From assembly GCF_001590685.1 (NCBI RefSeq), contig NZ_CP014616.1:332501-396500 (forward strand): 64,000 bases of DNA, in the 5' to 3' direction. How positions within the stretch are numbered: the first letter of the stretch is position 1; each line of letters opens with the position of its first letter. The position numbers and the translations under genes were made by a program. Below the pieces are notes generated by a model. The model had not been told where the DNA came from and searched no databases. It worked only from the letters and a program-made list of their open reading frames with translations. Below are positions 56,808-64,000 of this stretch, one piece after another. This DNA comes from Sporosarcina psychrophila (GTDB taxonomy: Bacteria > Bacillota > Bacilli > Bacillales_A > Planococcaceae).

Positions 56808-58238
56808 ATGATTACATTTTTCGGTTCAATTTTACTGTTAGTTGTTGCATATTTTACGTACGGAAAGTTTATTGAAAAGATTTTTGGCCCTACGGATGCT
56901 AGGAAAACACCTGCTTATGCAAATGCTGATGGAATCGATTACGTACCAATGAATAAACAAAAAAATGCGTTAATCCAGCTATTAAATATAGCGGGAACAG
57001 GCCCTATTTTTGGTCCTATTATGGGTGCCCTCTTTGGCCCGGTCGCATTTTTATGGATTGTTTTCGGAGCGATTTTTGCCGGAGCTGTGCATGATTATTT
57101 AACGGGTATGATCTCTATTCGGAATAAAGGGGCACATATCCCGGAATTAGCAGGGAAATTCTTGGGTAACGTTTCTAAACATATTGTAAACATTTTCGCT
57201 TTGTTACTCCTTCTGTTGGTTGGAACTGTATTTGTTACGACACCAGCATCACTATTAAGTCTGTTATTTAATGGTAAAGTTGCTTTGTGGATTATAATTA
57301 CTGTTATTTTTATTTATTATTTCCTATCTACAATTCTTCCAATCGATAAAATTATTGGCAGACTCTATCCGTATTTTGGAGCTGTTCTATTAGTTGGAAC
57401 AGTAGGTGTTGGGGGAGCTTTACTACTCTCGGATTATTCAATTCCAGAATTGACGTTAACTAACTTACATCCGGATAATTTACCTATATTCCCAATCCTA
57501 TTCTTTACAATTACTTGTGGTGCGCTATCTGGTTTTCATGCGACACAATCACCGATTATTTCTCGAACAGTAGAAAAAGAATCACAAGGTCGCTATGTCT
57601 TTTATGGCATGATGATTACTGAAGCGGTTATAGCAATGATCTGGGCTGCTGCAGCAATGAGTATGTTGGATGGGCAGACATTAAGTGAATTCATCTCAAC
57701 AGGTACTCCTTCCTCTGTTGTGAATGAAGTATCCATGACATTATTAGGTGCTGTTGGCGGAACGATTGCTGTATTAGGTGCTGTTGTACTACCAATTACG
57801 TCAGGGGATACAGCGTTCCGTGCCGCACGATCTATTATTGCTGATTACTTGAAGATTGATCAGAAGAAAATAGCGAAACGTTTAATGATCGCTGTTCCTC
57901 TGTTCGCTCTCTCGGTTTTGCTTACACAAATTGACTTCAACATCTTGTGGAGATACTTCTCTTGGGCGAACCAAGCGACTGCTGCTATCGCATTATGGAT
58001 AGCGACCATGTATCTATTTATTAAAGGGAAGAACTACTTTGTGTCGTTAGTACCTGCGTTGTTTATCACCTATATGGTATTCGTTTATATCTTAAATCAA
58101 AAGATCGGATTTAATTTAGATTTAAAATTATCGTTTATAGTTGGGATTGTGTTAACTGCTATTTTGGCGGTGATGTTCTTTGTGAAAGCTAAGAAAAATA
58201 AAGCAAATAAGATAGAGACAGATGTAATTATTGAATAA
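56808..58238 (+). CDS. cstA: CstA-family peptide/pyruvate transporter
   Basis: CstA proteins import peptides or pyruvate during carbon limitation. The 476-residue product has about 13 hydrophobic segments. Family segments are NIAGTGPIFGPIMGALFGPVAFLWIVFG, AVHDYLTGMISIRNKGAHIPEL, SGFHATQSPIISRT and LPITSGDTAFRAARSI. It is the short type common in Firmicutes, without the long E. coli C-terminus. It starts behind TGGGGG. Confidence 0.9.
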   Translation: MITFFGSILLLVVAYFTYGKFIEKIFGPTDARKTPAYANADGIDYVPMNKQKNALIQLLNIAGTGPIFGPIMGALFGPVAFLWIVFGAIFAGAVHDYLTGMISIRNKGAHIPELAGKFLGNVSKHIVNIFALLLLLLVGTVFVTTPASLLSLLFNGKVALWIIITVIFIYYFLSTILPIDKIIGRLYPYFGAVLLVGTVGVGGALLLSDYSIPELTLTNLHPDNLPIFPILFFTITCGALSGFHATQSPIISRTVEKESQGRYVFYGMMITEAVIAMIWAAAAMSMLDGQTLSEFISTGTPSSVVNEVSMTLLGAVGGTIAVLGAVVLPITSGDTAFRAARSIIADYLKIDQKKIAKRLMIAVPLFALSVLLTQIDFNILWRYFSWANQATAAIALWIATMYLFIKGKNYFVSLVPALFITYMVFVYILNQKIGFNLDLKLSFIVGIVLTAILAVMFFVKAKKNKANKIETDVIIE

Positions 58239-58243
58239 GGATA

Positions 58244-58277
58244 AAAAGATGGACTCAATTGAGTTCATCTTTTTTTA
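58244..58277 (+). terminator. Terminator after cstA
   Basis: AAAGATGGACTCA and TGAGTTCATCTTT pair, with one mismatch, and are followed by T residues. Confidence 0.8.
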
Positions 58278-58340
58278 TGGACAGCAAAAATTCCTCTGAT
58301 TGAATTATCATTGTATAGTGGAATGAAGGAGGAGATTCAC

Positions 58341-58760
58341 ATGGAAACACGTATCGTTGAAGTTGAGGAGTTCAATGTTAAAGGGTATGGATTGAAAGGA
58401 CCGCTGTCAGAAATTCCGGGTAAATGGGATGTGCTGAATATGGAACTTGCCGAGAAAAGCATCGTTGCAGAAGAATCATTTGGACTTTGCTTAGCGATGA
58501 AAGATGGGGAAATTCACTACATCGCCGGCGTCAAATCGAATCTTGCCAAAGGATTGCAGAATACAGAAGAAGCTGTGGTCCCGGCTGGCAAGTTCATCGT
58601 AGCAAAGGTAGAAGGTGGAATTCACGCGATACCAACCGCGTTTAATGCACTTATGAAAACGGATGGTATTCAACTGCGAAATTGTTTTAGTTTTGAACGA
58701 TATGTTCATCCTGAAGGTTCGAACGGGTATGACATTGAGGTTTGGCTACCGATTGAGTGA
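58341..58760 (+). CDS. GyrI-like effector-binding domain protein
   Basis: The 139-residue stand-alone domain resembles the SOUL/GyrI (AraC effector-binding) fold. It has an N-terminal strand METRIVEVEEFNVKGYGLKGP, AGVKSNLAKGL in the middle and FERYVHPEGSNGYDIEVWLPIE at the end, the last including the conserved glutamate of ligand-binding members. It may bind small hydrophobic cations or drugs. The ATG behind GAAGGAGGAG is preferred to one ten codons upstream. Confidence 0.82.
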   Translation: METRIVEVEEFNVKGYGLKGPLSEIPGKWDVLNMELAEKSIVAEESFGLCLAMKDGEIHYIAGVKSNLAKGLQNTEEAVVPAGKFIVAKVEGGIHAIPTAFNALMKTDGIQLRNCFSFERYVHPEGSNGYDIEVWLPIE

Positions 58761-58791
58761 TAGAAAAAAAGGTAACGAATTGTGTGTAATG

Positions 58792-58826
58792 AAGAGATTA
58801 CGGTTCAGTCCGTGGATCTCTTTTTT
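58792..58826 (+). terminator. Terminator after the GyrI-like gene
   Basis: AGAGATTACGG and CCGTGGATCTCT pair around TTCAGT, followed by T residues. Confidence 0.75.
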
Positions 58827-58907
58827 ATTATTAGAACATTTGGATAGTAGTTGACAATTGGTAGTCTAAACCATCAACATGAATGTAAGGGATGGTGAGG
58901 AAGAAAA

Positions 58908-59714
58908 TTGATAGAAATCTATAGAAAGACATGGATTTCCGGATTTGTTATCGGGATAGGGTTGGCGATTTTTTGCATTTTATTTTACTTCATTGGTTAT
59001 ACAAGTTTCATGGAAAATGGAGATGTGCTAGTTATAAATGGCATATTTGCGTTATGTTCGATTGGGACGGGATTTCGATTCAAAAGCGTACATGAGAAAT
59101 TAGTCAATGAAACTATCGACATACCAGTGAGCACGTTGAACTTGGAGAATTTAGACGAATTGATACTAAAACGAATCCCTTCTTTATTGTTCAAAATGTA
59201 TAACGTCGATTCAGATGGCAATCCACTGTTTGTCATTGAACCATCCAAAGGGCGGTTGTCGAGATGGCTAACATTTTTCGAACTATTTGAGAAGGGGTTT
59301 ATCGTTCCGGTGCACTACGACGTCTTAGATACAAACGGACAACTGCTAGCGACACTCACAACCCGAAGTAATATAAAGCATGACGAACTTACATTAAAGA
59401 AACCGGATGGTACAGTAATGGCCGCTTATATGCAGCAACATTGGAAAGCAAAAGTCAAAAACCGAGGCGTTTTGTATCATGCAGATGGTTCGGTTTGGCG
59501 AGAACTTGAAGCGAAGTCAATAGCGGGCGATATCGACGTGAAAGATGATGAGGGACGTATGACGGCCAGATACCGTTTTGGTATTTTTCCATATGCAATG
59601 AGACCGGTCTTTCAAAGCACTGCCCATCATGAGCATATCCAGTTCGGGGCACATATTTCTTCTGATGAAAAGCTGGCGTATACAATGGTGTTTTTCCTAT
59701 GGCTCAAAGGATGA
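58908..59714 (+). CDS. Membrane protein with a tubby/LURP-like C-terminal domain (tentative)
   Basis: I do not recognise this 268-residue protein with certainty. Two hydrophobic segments (about 10-30 and 40-58) precede a cytosolic beta-rich domain. From about residue 125 the pattern YDVLDTNGQLLATLTTRSN, LKKPDGTVMAAY and YHADGSVWRELE repeats a strand-turn-strand motif like that of LURP/tubby-like lipid-binding domains. The start is TTG behind GGTGAGG. The function is unknown. Confidence 0.6.
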   Translation: MIEIYRKTWISGFVIGIGLAIFCILFYFIGYTSFMENGDVLVINGIFALCSIGTGFRFKSVHEKLVNETIDIPVSTLNLENLDELILKRIPSLLFKMYNVDSDGNPLFVIEPSKGRLSRWLTFFELFEKGFIVPVHYDVLDTNGQLLATLTTRSNIKHDELTLKKPDGTVMAAYMQQHWKAKVKNRGVLYHADGSVWRELEAKSIAGDIDVKDDEGRMTARYRFGIFPYAMRPVFQSTAHHEHIQFGAHISSDEKLAYTMVFFLWLKG

Positions 59715-59733
59715 ATTAAATCTCTTTTAGGTG

Positions 59734-59764
59734 TTGACACTCACGTTACGTCATACTTTATAGT
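59734..59764 (+). promoter_or_regulatory. MerR-type promoter with 19-base spacer
   Basis: TTGACA at 59734-59739 and TATAGT at 59759-59764 are 19 bases apart, the overlong spacing used by MerR-family activators. The spacer contains ACGTTACGT, a palindromic core. It lies 25 bases before the MerR gene, implying autoregulation. Confidence 0.7.
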
Positions 59765-59789
59765 TAGTTTTGAAGGGAGGCGGGTAGCG

Positions 59790-60518
59790 ATGAAAGTGAA
59801 AGAAGTATCGCAGTTGACCGGTGTTAGTGTGCGCACACTCCATCATTATGATGACATCGGTTTGTTAACGCCGGATTGTACGACAGAAGCAGGGTACCGG
59901 CTTTATTCGGACGATAATTTGGCGACGTTGCAGCAAATTCTGTTCTTTCGTGAACTTGGCTTCTCTTTGAAAAAAATCAAAGAACTGCTTACGAGTCCTG
60001 CATTTAGTCGGCAGGAAGCTTTTGAAATGCAGCGTAAAATGCTCCATGAAAAGCGCAAGCAGCTTGATAGTATGATCAAAACGATTGAGAAGACAATTCA
60101 ACATGGAAAAGGGGAATTAGTAATGACAAACGAAGAGAAATTTAAAGGGTTCGATTTCAGCAAGAACCCATATGAACAAGAGGCGAAAGCGCGTTGGGGC
60201 GATAAAGCGGTAGATGCATCTAAAAAGAAGGTTGCACAGTTCGGACCGGAAATTCAAGAGGAAATGAATCGCATATACTTTAATCTTGCGGAGCTCCGCA
60301 ATACTTCACCGTCTTCGGACGAAGCGCAAGAAGCAATCGGCGATTGGTTCAATATGCTGAATACTAATTTTGGAACGTACTCGCTTGAGGCCTTTAAAGG
60401 ACTTGGTGAAATGTATGTTGCGGATGAAAGATTTACGAAGAATATCGACCAGTTTGGAGATGGCCTTGCACTGTTTATGAGGGATGCGATGGCGGTTTAT
60501 GTCGAAAAGGGAAAATAA
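59790..60518 (+). CDS. MerR-family activator with TipAS domain
   Basis: The N-terminal 75 residues are a MerR winged helix (VKEVSQLTGVSVRTLHHYDDIGLL), followed by a coiled coil (about 75-110). The C-terminal 125 residues are a TipAS-type drug-recognition domain. It is similar in build to Mta of Bacillus and TipAL of Streptomyces, which turn on efflux genes when they bind drugs. No efflux gene is adjacent. Confidence 0.88.
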   Translation: MKVKEVSQLTGVSVRTLHHYDDIGLLTPDCTTEAGYRLYSDDNLATLQQILFFRELGFSLKKIKELLTSPAFSRQEAFEMQRKMLHEKRKQLDSMIKTIEKTIQHGKGELVMTNEEKFKGFDFSKNPYEQEAKARWGDKAVDASKKKVAQFGPEIQEEMNRIYFNLAELRNTSPSSDEAQEAIGDWFNMLNTNFGTYSLEAFKGLGEMYVADERFTKNIDQFGDGLALFMRDAMAVYVEKGK

Positions 60519-60573
60519 GACAGAGAGTCTAGGATATAACTTTGCATCTCTGTAGGTCTGTGTTAAAGTCATG

Positions 60574-60699
60574 TATAATGGCTCACGAGAGACGTATAGT
60601 AGAACAAGGACTTTAAAATGGGGGCACCCGAACAAATGGGTGTCTATTATGGCTGTACTAATTCGCAGAGCGAACAAATTCGTTCGCTCTGTTTTTTTT
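60574..60699 (+). ncRNA. Candidate short transcript with terminator
   Basis: A TATAAT box at 60574-60579 is followed by a G-rich hairpin (GGGGCACCC/GGGTGTCT near 60621-60643). A very strong terminator follows, CAGAGCGAAC/GTTCGCTCTG with T8 (60666-60699). The transcript would be about 110 bases. An alternative is a 42-residue frame from 60649 (MAVLIRRANKFVRSVFFD) with a GGGTG ribosome-binding site that reads through the hairpin. Confidence 0.45.
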
Positions 60700-60777
60700 G
60701 ATTCGGTATCCGAACCTTCTCGGGAAAATGAAACCCCAGCCCCTTATGAAACGTATAGTAAGTATAAAGAAATTTAG

Positions 60778-60932
60778 TTTATCCCGCATTAACGGGCAGT
60801 AAGATCCCCACTTCAAGTCTTCACGGACACGAGAAGAATAAGTGGGGGATCAACTGCCCGTAAAAGCCCGAATGGTTAAACTAACAATCAGAGGGGGGTG
60901 ATAACCCCCCTCTGATTGAAGATTAACTTTAT
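60778..60932 (+). mobile_element. 155-bp structured repeat resembling bcr1
   Basis: The element is bounded by TTTAT at 60778-60782 and again at 60928-60932, a possible target duplication. Inside, ACGGGCAGT...GATCCCCACTT pairs with AAGTGGGGGATC...ACTGCCCGT (60792-60861). TTAGTTTA at the left edge can pair with TAAACTAA further on, and a perfect 15-base hairpin CAATCAGAGGGGGGT follows at 60885-60918. Length, TTTAT ends and strong RNA-like folding fit what I recall of bcr1 of the Bacillus cereus group. It encodes no protein. Confidence 0.65.
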
Positions 60933-60933
60933 C

Positions 60934-60982
60934 AACTGTCTTAAATACCCGTTACTATCTAGGTCCCGGGTCTTAGACAGTT
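60934..60982. repeat. Inverted repeat next to the bcr1-like element
   Basis: AACTGTCT at 60934-60941 pairs with AGACAGTT at 60975-60982, with a further CCCG/CGGG pair inside. There is no U-run. It directly follows the 155-bp element and could be part of a larger composite. Confidence 0.45.
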
Positions 60983-61063
60983 TCCATCCACAGCCGGTTT
61001 AGTTAACCTATCGGAACGTACATAATGGATGTAACAGTAAGAGATCGCAAGGGGTTGATAGTC

Positions 61064-61660
61064 ATGAAAAAAACAATATATATCGTGCTTACGGATACGG
61101 GGACGTTGCTGTCAAAAGCGATTGGGATGTATACGCGGAAGGATTTAAATCATACGTCAATCGCGTTTGATGAACAGCTGAGCGAGATGTACAGTTTCGG
61201 TCGAAAGCAGCGGCATAATCCTTTCGTAGGTGGGTTTGTGAAAGAAAGTGCTACAGAGGGCATATTCCGACAAGCAACATGTGAGGTTTATAGTTGTGAA
61301 GTGACAATTGAAGAATACACACGCATGCTTGATAAAATCCGCTTAATTGAACAGAATAAAGAACTTTATAAATATAATTTCATTGGTTTATTTGGCGTGG
61401 CTCTGAATAAGGGAATTCAACGCAAGCATGCATTTTTCTGTTCACAATTTGTGGCGATGGTCGTAAATGAAGGCGGCTTACAAATGTTTAATATTTCACC
61501 AAGTTTAGTGCAACCACATCATTTTTCACAATTGCCCTGTTTGGAGCCTGTTTTTGAAGGTGATTTACAGACGTATTTGGATCAAACGAGGGGCCAACAA
61601 GAACGACAGCCTATCCGTATGAGTGTGTGGAAGAGTTTAGCATTTCGATTACTGGCCTAA
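61064..61660 (+). CDS. Permuted NlpC/P60-like (YiiX/YycO-type) protein
   Basis: The 198-residue protein has the pattern of permuted papain-like amidases: an early histidine in LNHTSIAFDE and a late cysteine in HAFFCSQFVAMVVNEGG, which together could form the catalytic pair. There is no signal peptide, so it may act in the cytosol on lipids or peptides. The start at 61064 behind AAGGGG is preferred; an in-frame ATG at 61025 lacks a site. Confidence 0.72.
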   Translation: MKKTIYIVLTDTGTLLSKAIGMYTRKDLNHTSIAFDEQLSEMYSFGRKQRHNPFVGGFVKESATEGIFRQATCEVYSCEVTIEEYTRMLDKIRLIEQNKELYKYNFIGLFGVALNKGIQRKHAFFCSQFVAMVVNEGGLQMFNISPSLVQPHHFSQLPCLEPVFEGDLQTYLDQTRGQQERQPIRMSVWKSLAFRLLA

Positions 61661-61681
61661 ATAAGTAACCTATTTTATCGT

Positions 61682-61718
61682 GAGAGTACTTCGGTTTATC
61701 GAGGGGACTCTCTTTTTT
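61682..61718 (+). terminator. Terminator after the NlpC/P60-like gene
   Basis: GAGAGT and ACTCTC pair around a 19-base loop, followed by T6. Confidence 0.6.
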
Positions 61719-61763
61719 ATACCCGGTTTAAGTTCTTTGAAACTAGTAAGTAGGAAATGAGGG

Positions 61764-63839
61764 ATGAAGTTGGATGAAGAACTGAAGGTTATTTTGCAAC
61801 GGGTGTCTGATCTAGAAGGGGAAGTAAGCACGTTGAAGCGGCAATTGGCTGAAATGAAAACCCCTCCAAGCCCTGTTACGGAGAAAGTGGAAAAAGTTCA
61901 TTTAGCCTCGATAATGGCACGTTTGCCTGAGCAACCAGTTCGGGAAGAAGTTCCGATTCAGCAGAAAATAAGGAAAGAATTCGATCTTGAGAAAGCGTTA
62001 AGCAACTGGCTTCCGCGAATATTTATGTTTATTCTACTACTTGGAGTTTTATGGGGATTGAAAGTTGGAATGGATAATGGATTTATCACCAATCCAGTAC
62101 GAGTTGGAATGGGCTACACAGGAACAATTTTGCTCTATTTTCTTGGGACGCATTACTACAATGGTGGAAAAAAAGGGTTTGGTCTAACATTACTTGGCGG
62201 TTTTATCGGACTCGGAATTTTGACGACATTCGCGGCACATCTTTTATATGGCTATCTGAATTTCACGATTGCATTTGTGATAGGCGTGGCTTATATTATC
62301 GCAGGGTTGTTGTTATCGAGAAAAACAAAATCGGAAACGTTGACGATATTTTCTGGGATTGCAGGATTTTTACTTCCTTTTTTATTAGAAGGAGAAGGAG
62401 CAACTTCCATTCAATTCTGTGCGTACATCCTGTTGTTATTTTTATCACTGTTTTATGTGTCACTCAGTCAAAAGTATAAGTATACGTTCTACGTCATGTT
62501 TTCACTATTCCATTTAACGTTGTTCGTTTATGCACTTCTCGAGAGTGCGTTTGCGGAAGAATCGATACTTGTTGCGACGGTGTTAATTCAGCATAGTGTG
62601 ATTTTATTGTTTTACTTAAAAGGTCGAATTTCAAGGGATGTATTTTCAGAAGCACTTCTCTACTCGAATTTTGTCTTAACAATCGGCTGGATAAAACTAC
62701 TTGACCATATGCAGGAAGTGACTGTTTACGGCTTGTTGGCGCTGTTGTATAGTGTGCTTGCGGTATATTCATTTTGGAAGAAAGAAAGCGCGCTACGAGG
62801 TATTTTGTCTGCTGTAGCCGTATTTGCAGTCACTGTATTCATCCTGGCCTTTGACATGGATGATACTCGGGTTATTCTAATATTGCTTCTAGTGAATGGG
62901 GCAATTGGAATTTGGGTAGGTTTGCGCTTCAACACACTTAGGACGATTGTGACCGGTTCAGTAATTTACTTATTTACGGTTCCAGCAGTCCTAACTACAA
63001 TGCAAATAAATGCATTTTGGTCCATGGAGAATGCGGTGTGGCTTGTCTTTATTGGTTCATTCAGTTGGATATTTTACACGCTTTACCGATTTACGCCTTC
63101 TCGTTTATTGGGGAAAACGAAGTCAATTGACAAAAGTTTGATCGTTGGTCAACTACTTGTTCTTGTCTATATTTTTAAATTAACAAAGCTAGGGCTTGCG
63201 AATACTTATGTATCGTTTGACACAGCTAATCATGTTCAGGCGTTTGTATTATTAATGGTACTTAGTGCTATGTATTTCTTCCACAAGTGGAGTAAAGGAC
63301 TGTACTTGACGCATGGGGCAGTTATTCTGTTTCTGATAGCAGGTATGATAGTGCTGCTGACGGGCTTGGGTTCATATTATAAACACGGCGAGTTTTTATT
63401 TAATTTCTTTGTGCAATTTGCTTTTGTGGCCGCTTTTACGGCTGTAGTGTGGGCGATTGTAAAAGACCGTTTCTATCTTTCGAGCAAAGAGCTGAAGTGG
63501 GAGACACCGCAACTGGCGATTGTACTGCAAATTATCTATTTCATTGTCCTAAATAAATGGTACTTAGCCTTCACGACAGCTTATGAATGGGATTTGGAAT
63601 ATGTGTTGTTTGCGCATACGTTCTTGCTGTTTGCTTTTGCGTTTGTGTCCATCAGTATCGGCGGGAAAATGAATTGGAAGTATGTCAAAATTATCGGAGC
63701 GGTGCTCATTATCATTTGTGTGCTGAAGCTCTTCCTCGTCGACTTATCAAGCATTTCTATTCTTGTTAGGGCAATATTGTTCACTATCGTTGGTGTTGTC
63801 GGCCTGGTATATTCACGGACCTTGTTGAAGGAGGACTGA
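61764..63839 (+). CDS. DUF2339 polytopic membrane protein
   Basis: The 691-residue protein starts with a coiled coil (residues 3-32) and a linker. About 20 membrane segments follow, beginning with NWLPRIFMFILLLGVLWGLKVGMDNGFI, the typical DUF2339 opening. The function of the family is unknown. It starts with ATG close behind GAGGG. A strong terminator follows. Confidence 0.82.
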   Translation: MKLDEELKVILQRVSDLEGEVSTLKRQLAEMKTPPSPVTEKVEKVHLASIMARLPEQPVREEVPIQQKIRKEFDLEKALSNWLPRIFMFILLLGVLWGLKVGMDNGFITNPVRVGMGYTGTILLYFLGTHYYNGGKKGFGLTLLGGFIGLGILTTFAAHLLYGYLNFTIAFVIGVAYIIAGLLLSRKTKSETLTIFSGIAGFLLPFLLEGEGATSIQFCAYILLLFLSLFYVSLSQKYKYTFYVMFSLFHLTLFVYALLESAFAEESILVATVLIQHSVILLFYLKGRISRDVFSEALLYSNFVLTIGWIKLLDHMQEVTVYGLLALLYSVLAVYSFWKKESALRGILSAVAVFAVTVFILAFDMDDTRVILILLLVNGAIGIWVGLRFNTLRTIVTGSVIYLFTVPAVLTTMQINAFWSMENAVWLVFIGSFSWIFYTLYRFTPSRLLGKTKSIDKSLIVGQLLVLVYIFKLTKLGLANTYVSFDTANHVQAFVLLMVLSAMYFFHKWSKGLYLTHGAVILFLIAGMIVLLTGLGSYYKHGEFLFNFFVQFAFVAAFTAVVWAIVKDRFYLSSKELKWETPQLAIVLQIIYFIVLNKWYLAFTTAYEWDLEYVLFAHTFLLFAFAFVSISIGGKMNWKYVKIIGAVLIIICVLKLFLVDLSSISILVRAILFTIVGVVGLVYSRTLLKED

Positions 63840-63848
63840 GAAAAGAAG

Positions 63849-63896
63849 CGATATGAAAAAGCAGCGGAATGATCAATTTCGCTGCTTTTTCATATA
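63849..63896 (+). terminator. Terminator after the DUF2339 gene
   Basis: ATATGAAAAAGCAGCG and its complement form a perfect 16-base stem with a 13-base loop; the T-rich run is inside the 3' arm. Confidence 0.75.
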
Positions 63897-63934
63897 AATG
63901 GGGGAAGATATAAGTTACCTTATGTCGGGTATAT

Positions 63935-63964
63935 TTGACTCCAGGATTCAATTTTCAGTATAAT
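63935..63964 (+). promoter_or_regulatory. Promoter at the window end
   Basis: TTGACT at 63935-63940 and TATAAT at 63959-63964 are spaced by 18 bases, 22 bases before the last start codon. Confidence 0.7.
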
Positions 63965-63985
63965 TCTGTTAACGGGAGGTTTACC

Positions 63986-64000
63986 ATGACGAAGAATTTG
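63986..64000 (+). CDS. Start of a gene cut by the window end
   Basis: An ATG behind GGGAGG opens MTKNL before the window ends. With the promoter just upstream this is very likely a real gene start, but five residues do not identify it. Confidence 0.55.

Noticed and set aside
60571..60777. A 68-codon frame from the first ATG
   Set aside because: The long version starts inside the promoter-like TATAAT and has no ribosome-binding site; only the internal 42-residue version is worth mention.
60934..60982. Rho-independent terminator
   Set aside because: The dyad has no U-run and a long loop.

Overview
The window comes from a low-to-moderate GC, endospore-forming member of the Bacillales, most likely a Planococcaceae of the Sporosarcina type. 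The evidence is the Bacillus-like S10/spc/alpha ribosomal gene order, the sporulation and germination genes cwlD, gerD, kbaA and a pdaB-position gene in their usual order, and sigW-rsiW-cdaA-cdaR-glmM. The organism name is inference from gene content and protein style; no 16S rRNA gene is present.

Positions 1-12250 hold the end of the ribosomal superoperon: rplB (5' end cut off by the window), rpsS, rplV, rpsC, rplP, rpmC, rpsQ, rplN, rplX, rplE, rpsN, rpsH, rplF, rplR, rpsE, rpmD, rplO, secY, adk, a decayed map, infA, rpmJ, rpsM, rpsK, rpoA, rplQ. All are on the + strand with strong Shine-Dalgarno sites. Between adk and infA, where Bacillus carries methionine aminopeptidase, only a frameshifted and deleted map relic remains. 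Positions 12740-17060 hold the ECF transporter energizing module ecfA1-ecfA2-ecfT with truA, then rplM-rpsI behind a likely L13 leader.

Positions 17100-20700 hold a molybdate ABC transporter (modABC) with palindromic operator-like sites upstream, and a convergent one-component regulator joining an excisionase-type HTH to a periplasmic-binding-protein-like domain. A rhodanese follows. Positions 21300-26300 return to the conserved sporulation neighbourhood (cwlD, salA, gerD, kbaA and a pdaB-like gene lacking the deacetylase motifs), followed by five tRNA genes (Asn, Thr, Glu, Tyr, Gln). A PAS-GGDEF-EAL protein precedes arginase. The sigW-rsiW pair and the cdaA-cdaR-glmM operon follow (cell envelope stress, c-di-AMP, aminosugar synthesis). 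glmS does not follow glmM here.

Positions 34500-38400 hold the phosphate transporter pstSCAB on the - strand, with a four-repeat Pho box upstream of pstS. Positions 38600-64000 are accessory: ytoQ, a YtcJ-like amidohydrolase, an APH-like kinase, a MarR-controlled MMPL exporter, a methyltransferase, ywbE, an ArsR/MFS pair, a membrane-anchored PstS-like protein, CopC and CopD copper proteins, a nitronate monooxygenase-like protein, an EamA transporter, small membrane proteins, a maltose-acetyltransferase-like protein, a coiled-coil protein of phage-like style, CstA, a GyrI-like protein, a MerR/TipAS regulator, a permuted NlpC/P60-like protein and a DUF2339 membrane protein.

The most unusual non-coding features are a 155-bp structured element bounded by TTTAT at both ends (60778-60932), which resembles the bcr1 repeats of the Bacillus cereus group; two further families of intergenic repeats; and the map relic. 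I found no CRISPR array, complete insertion sequence or prophage, and no multi-gene system that I could honestly call new.
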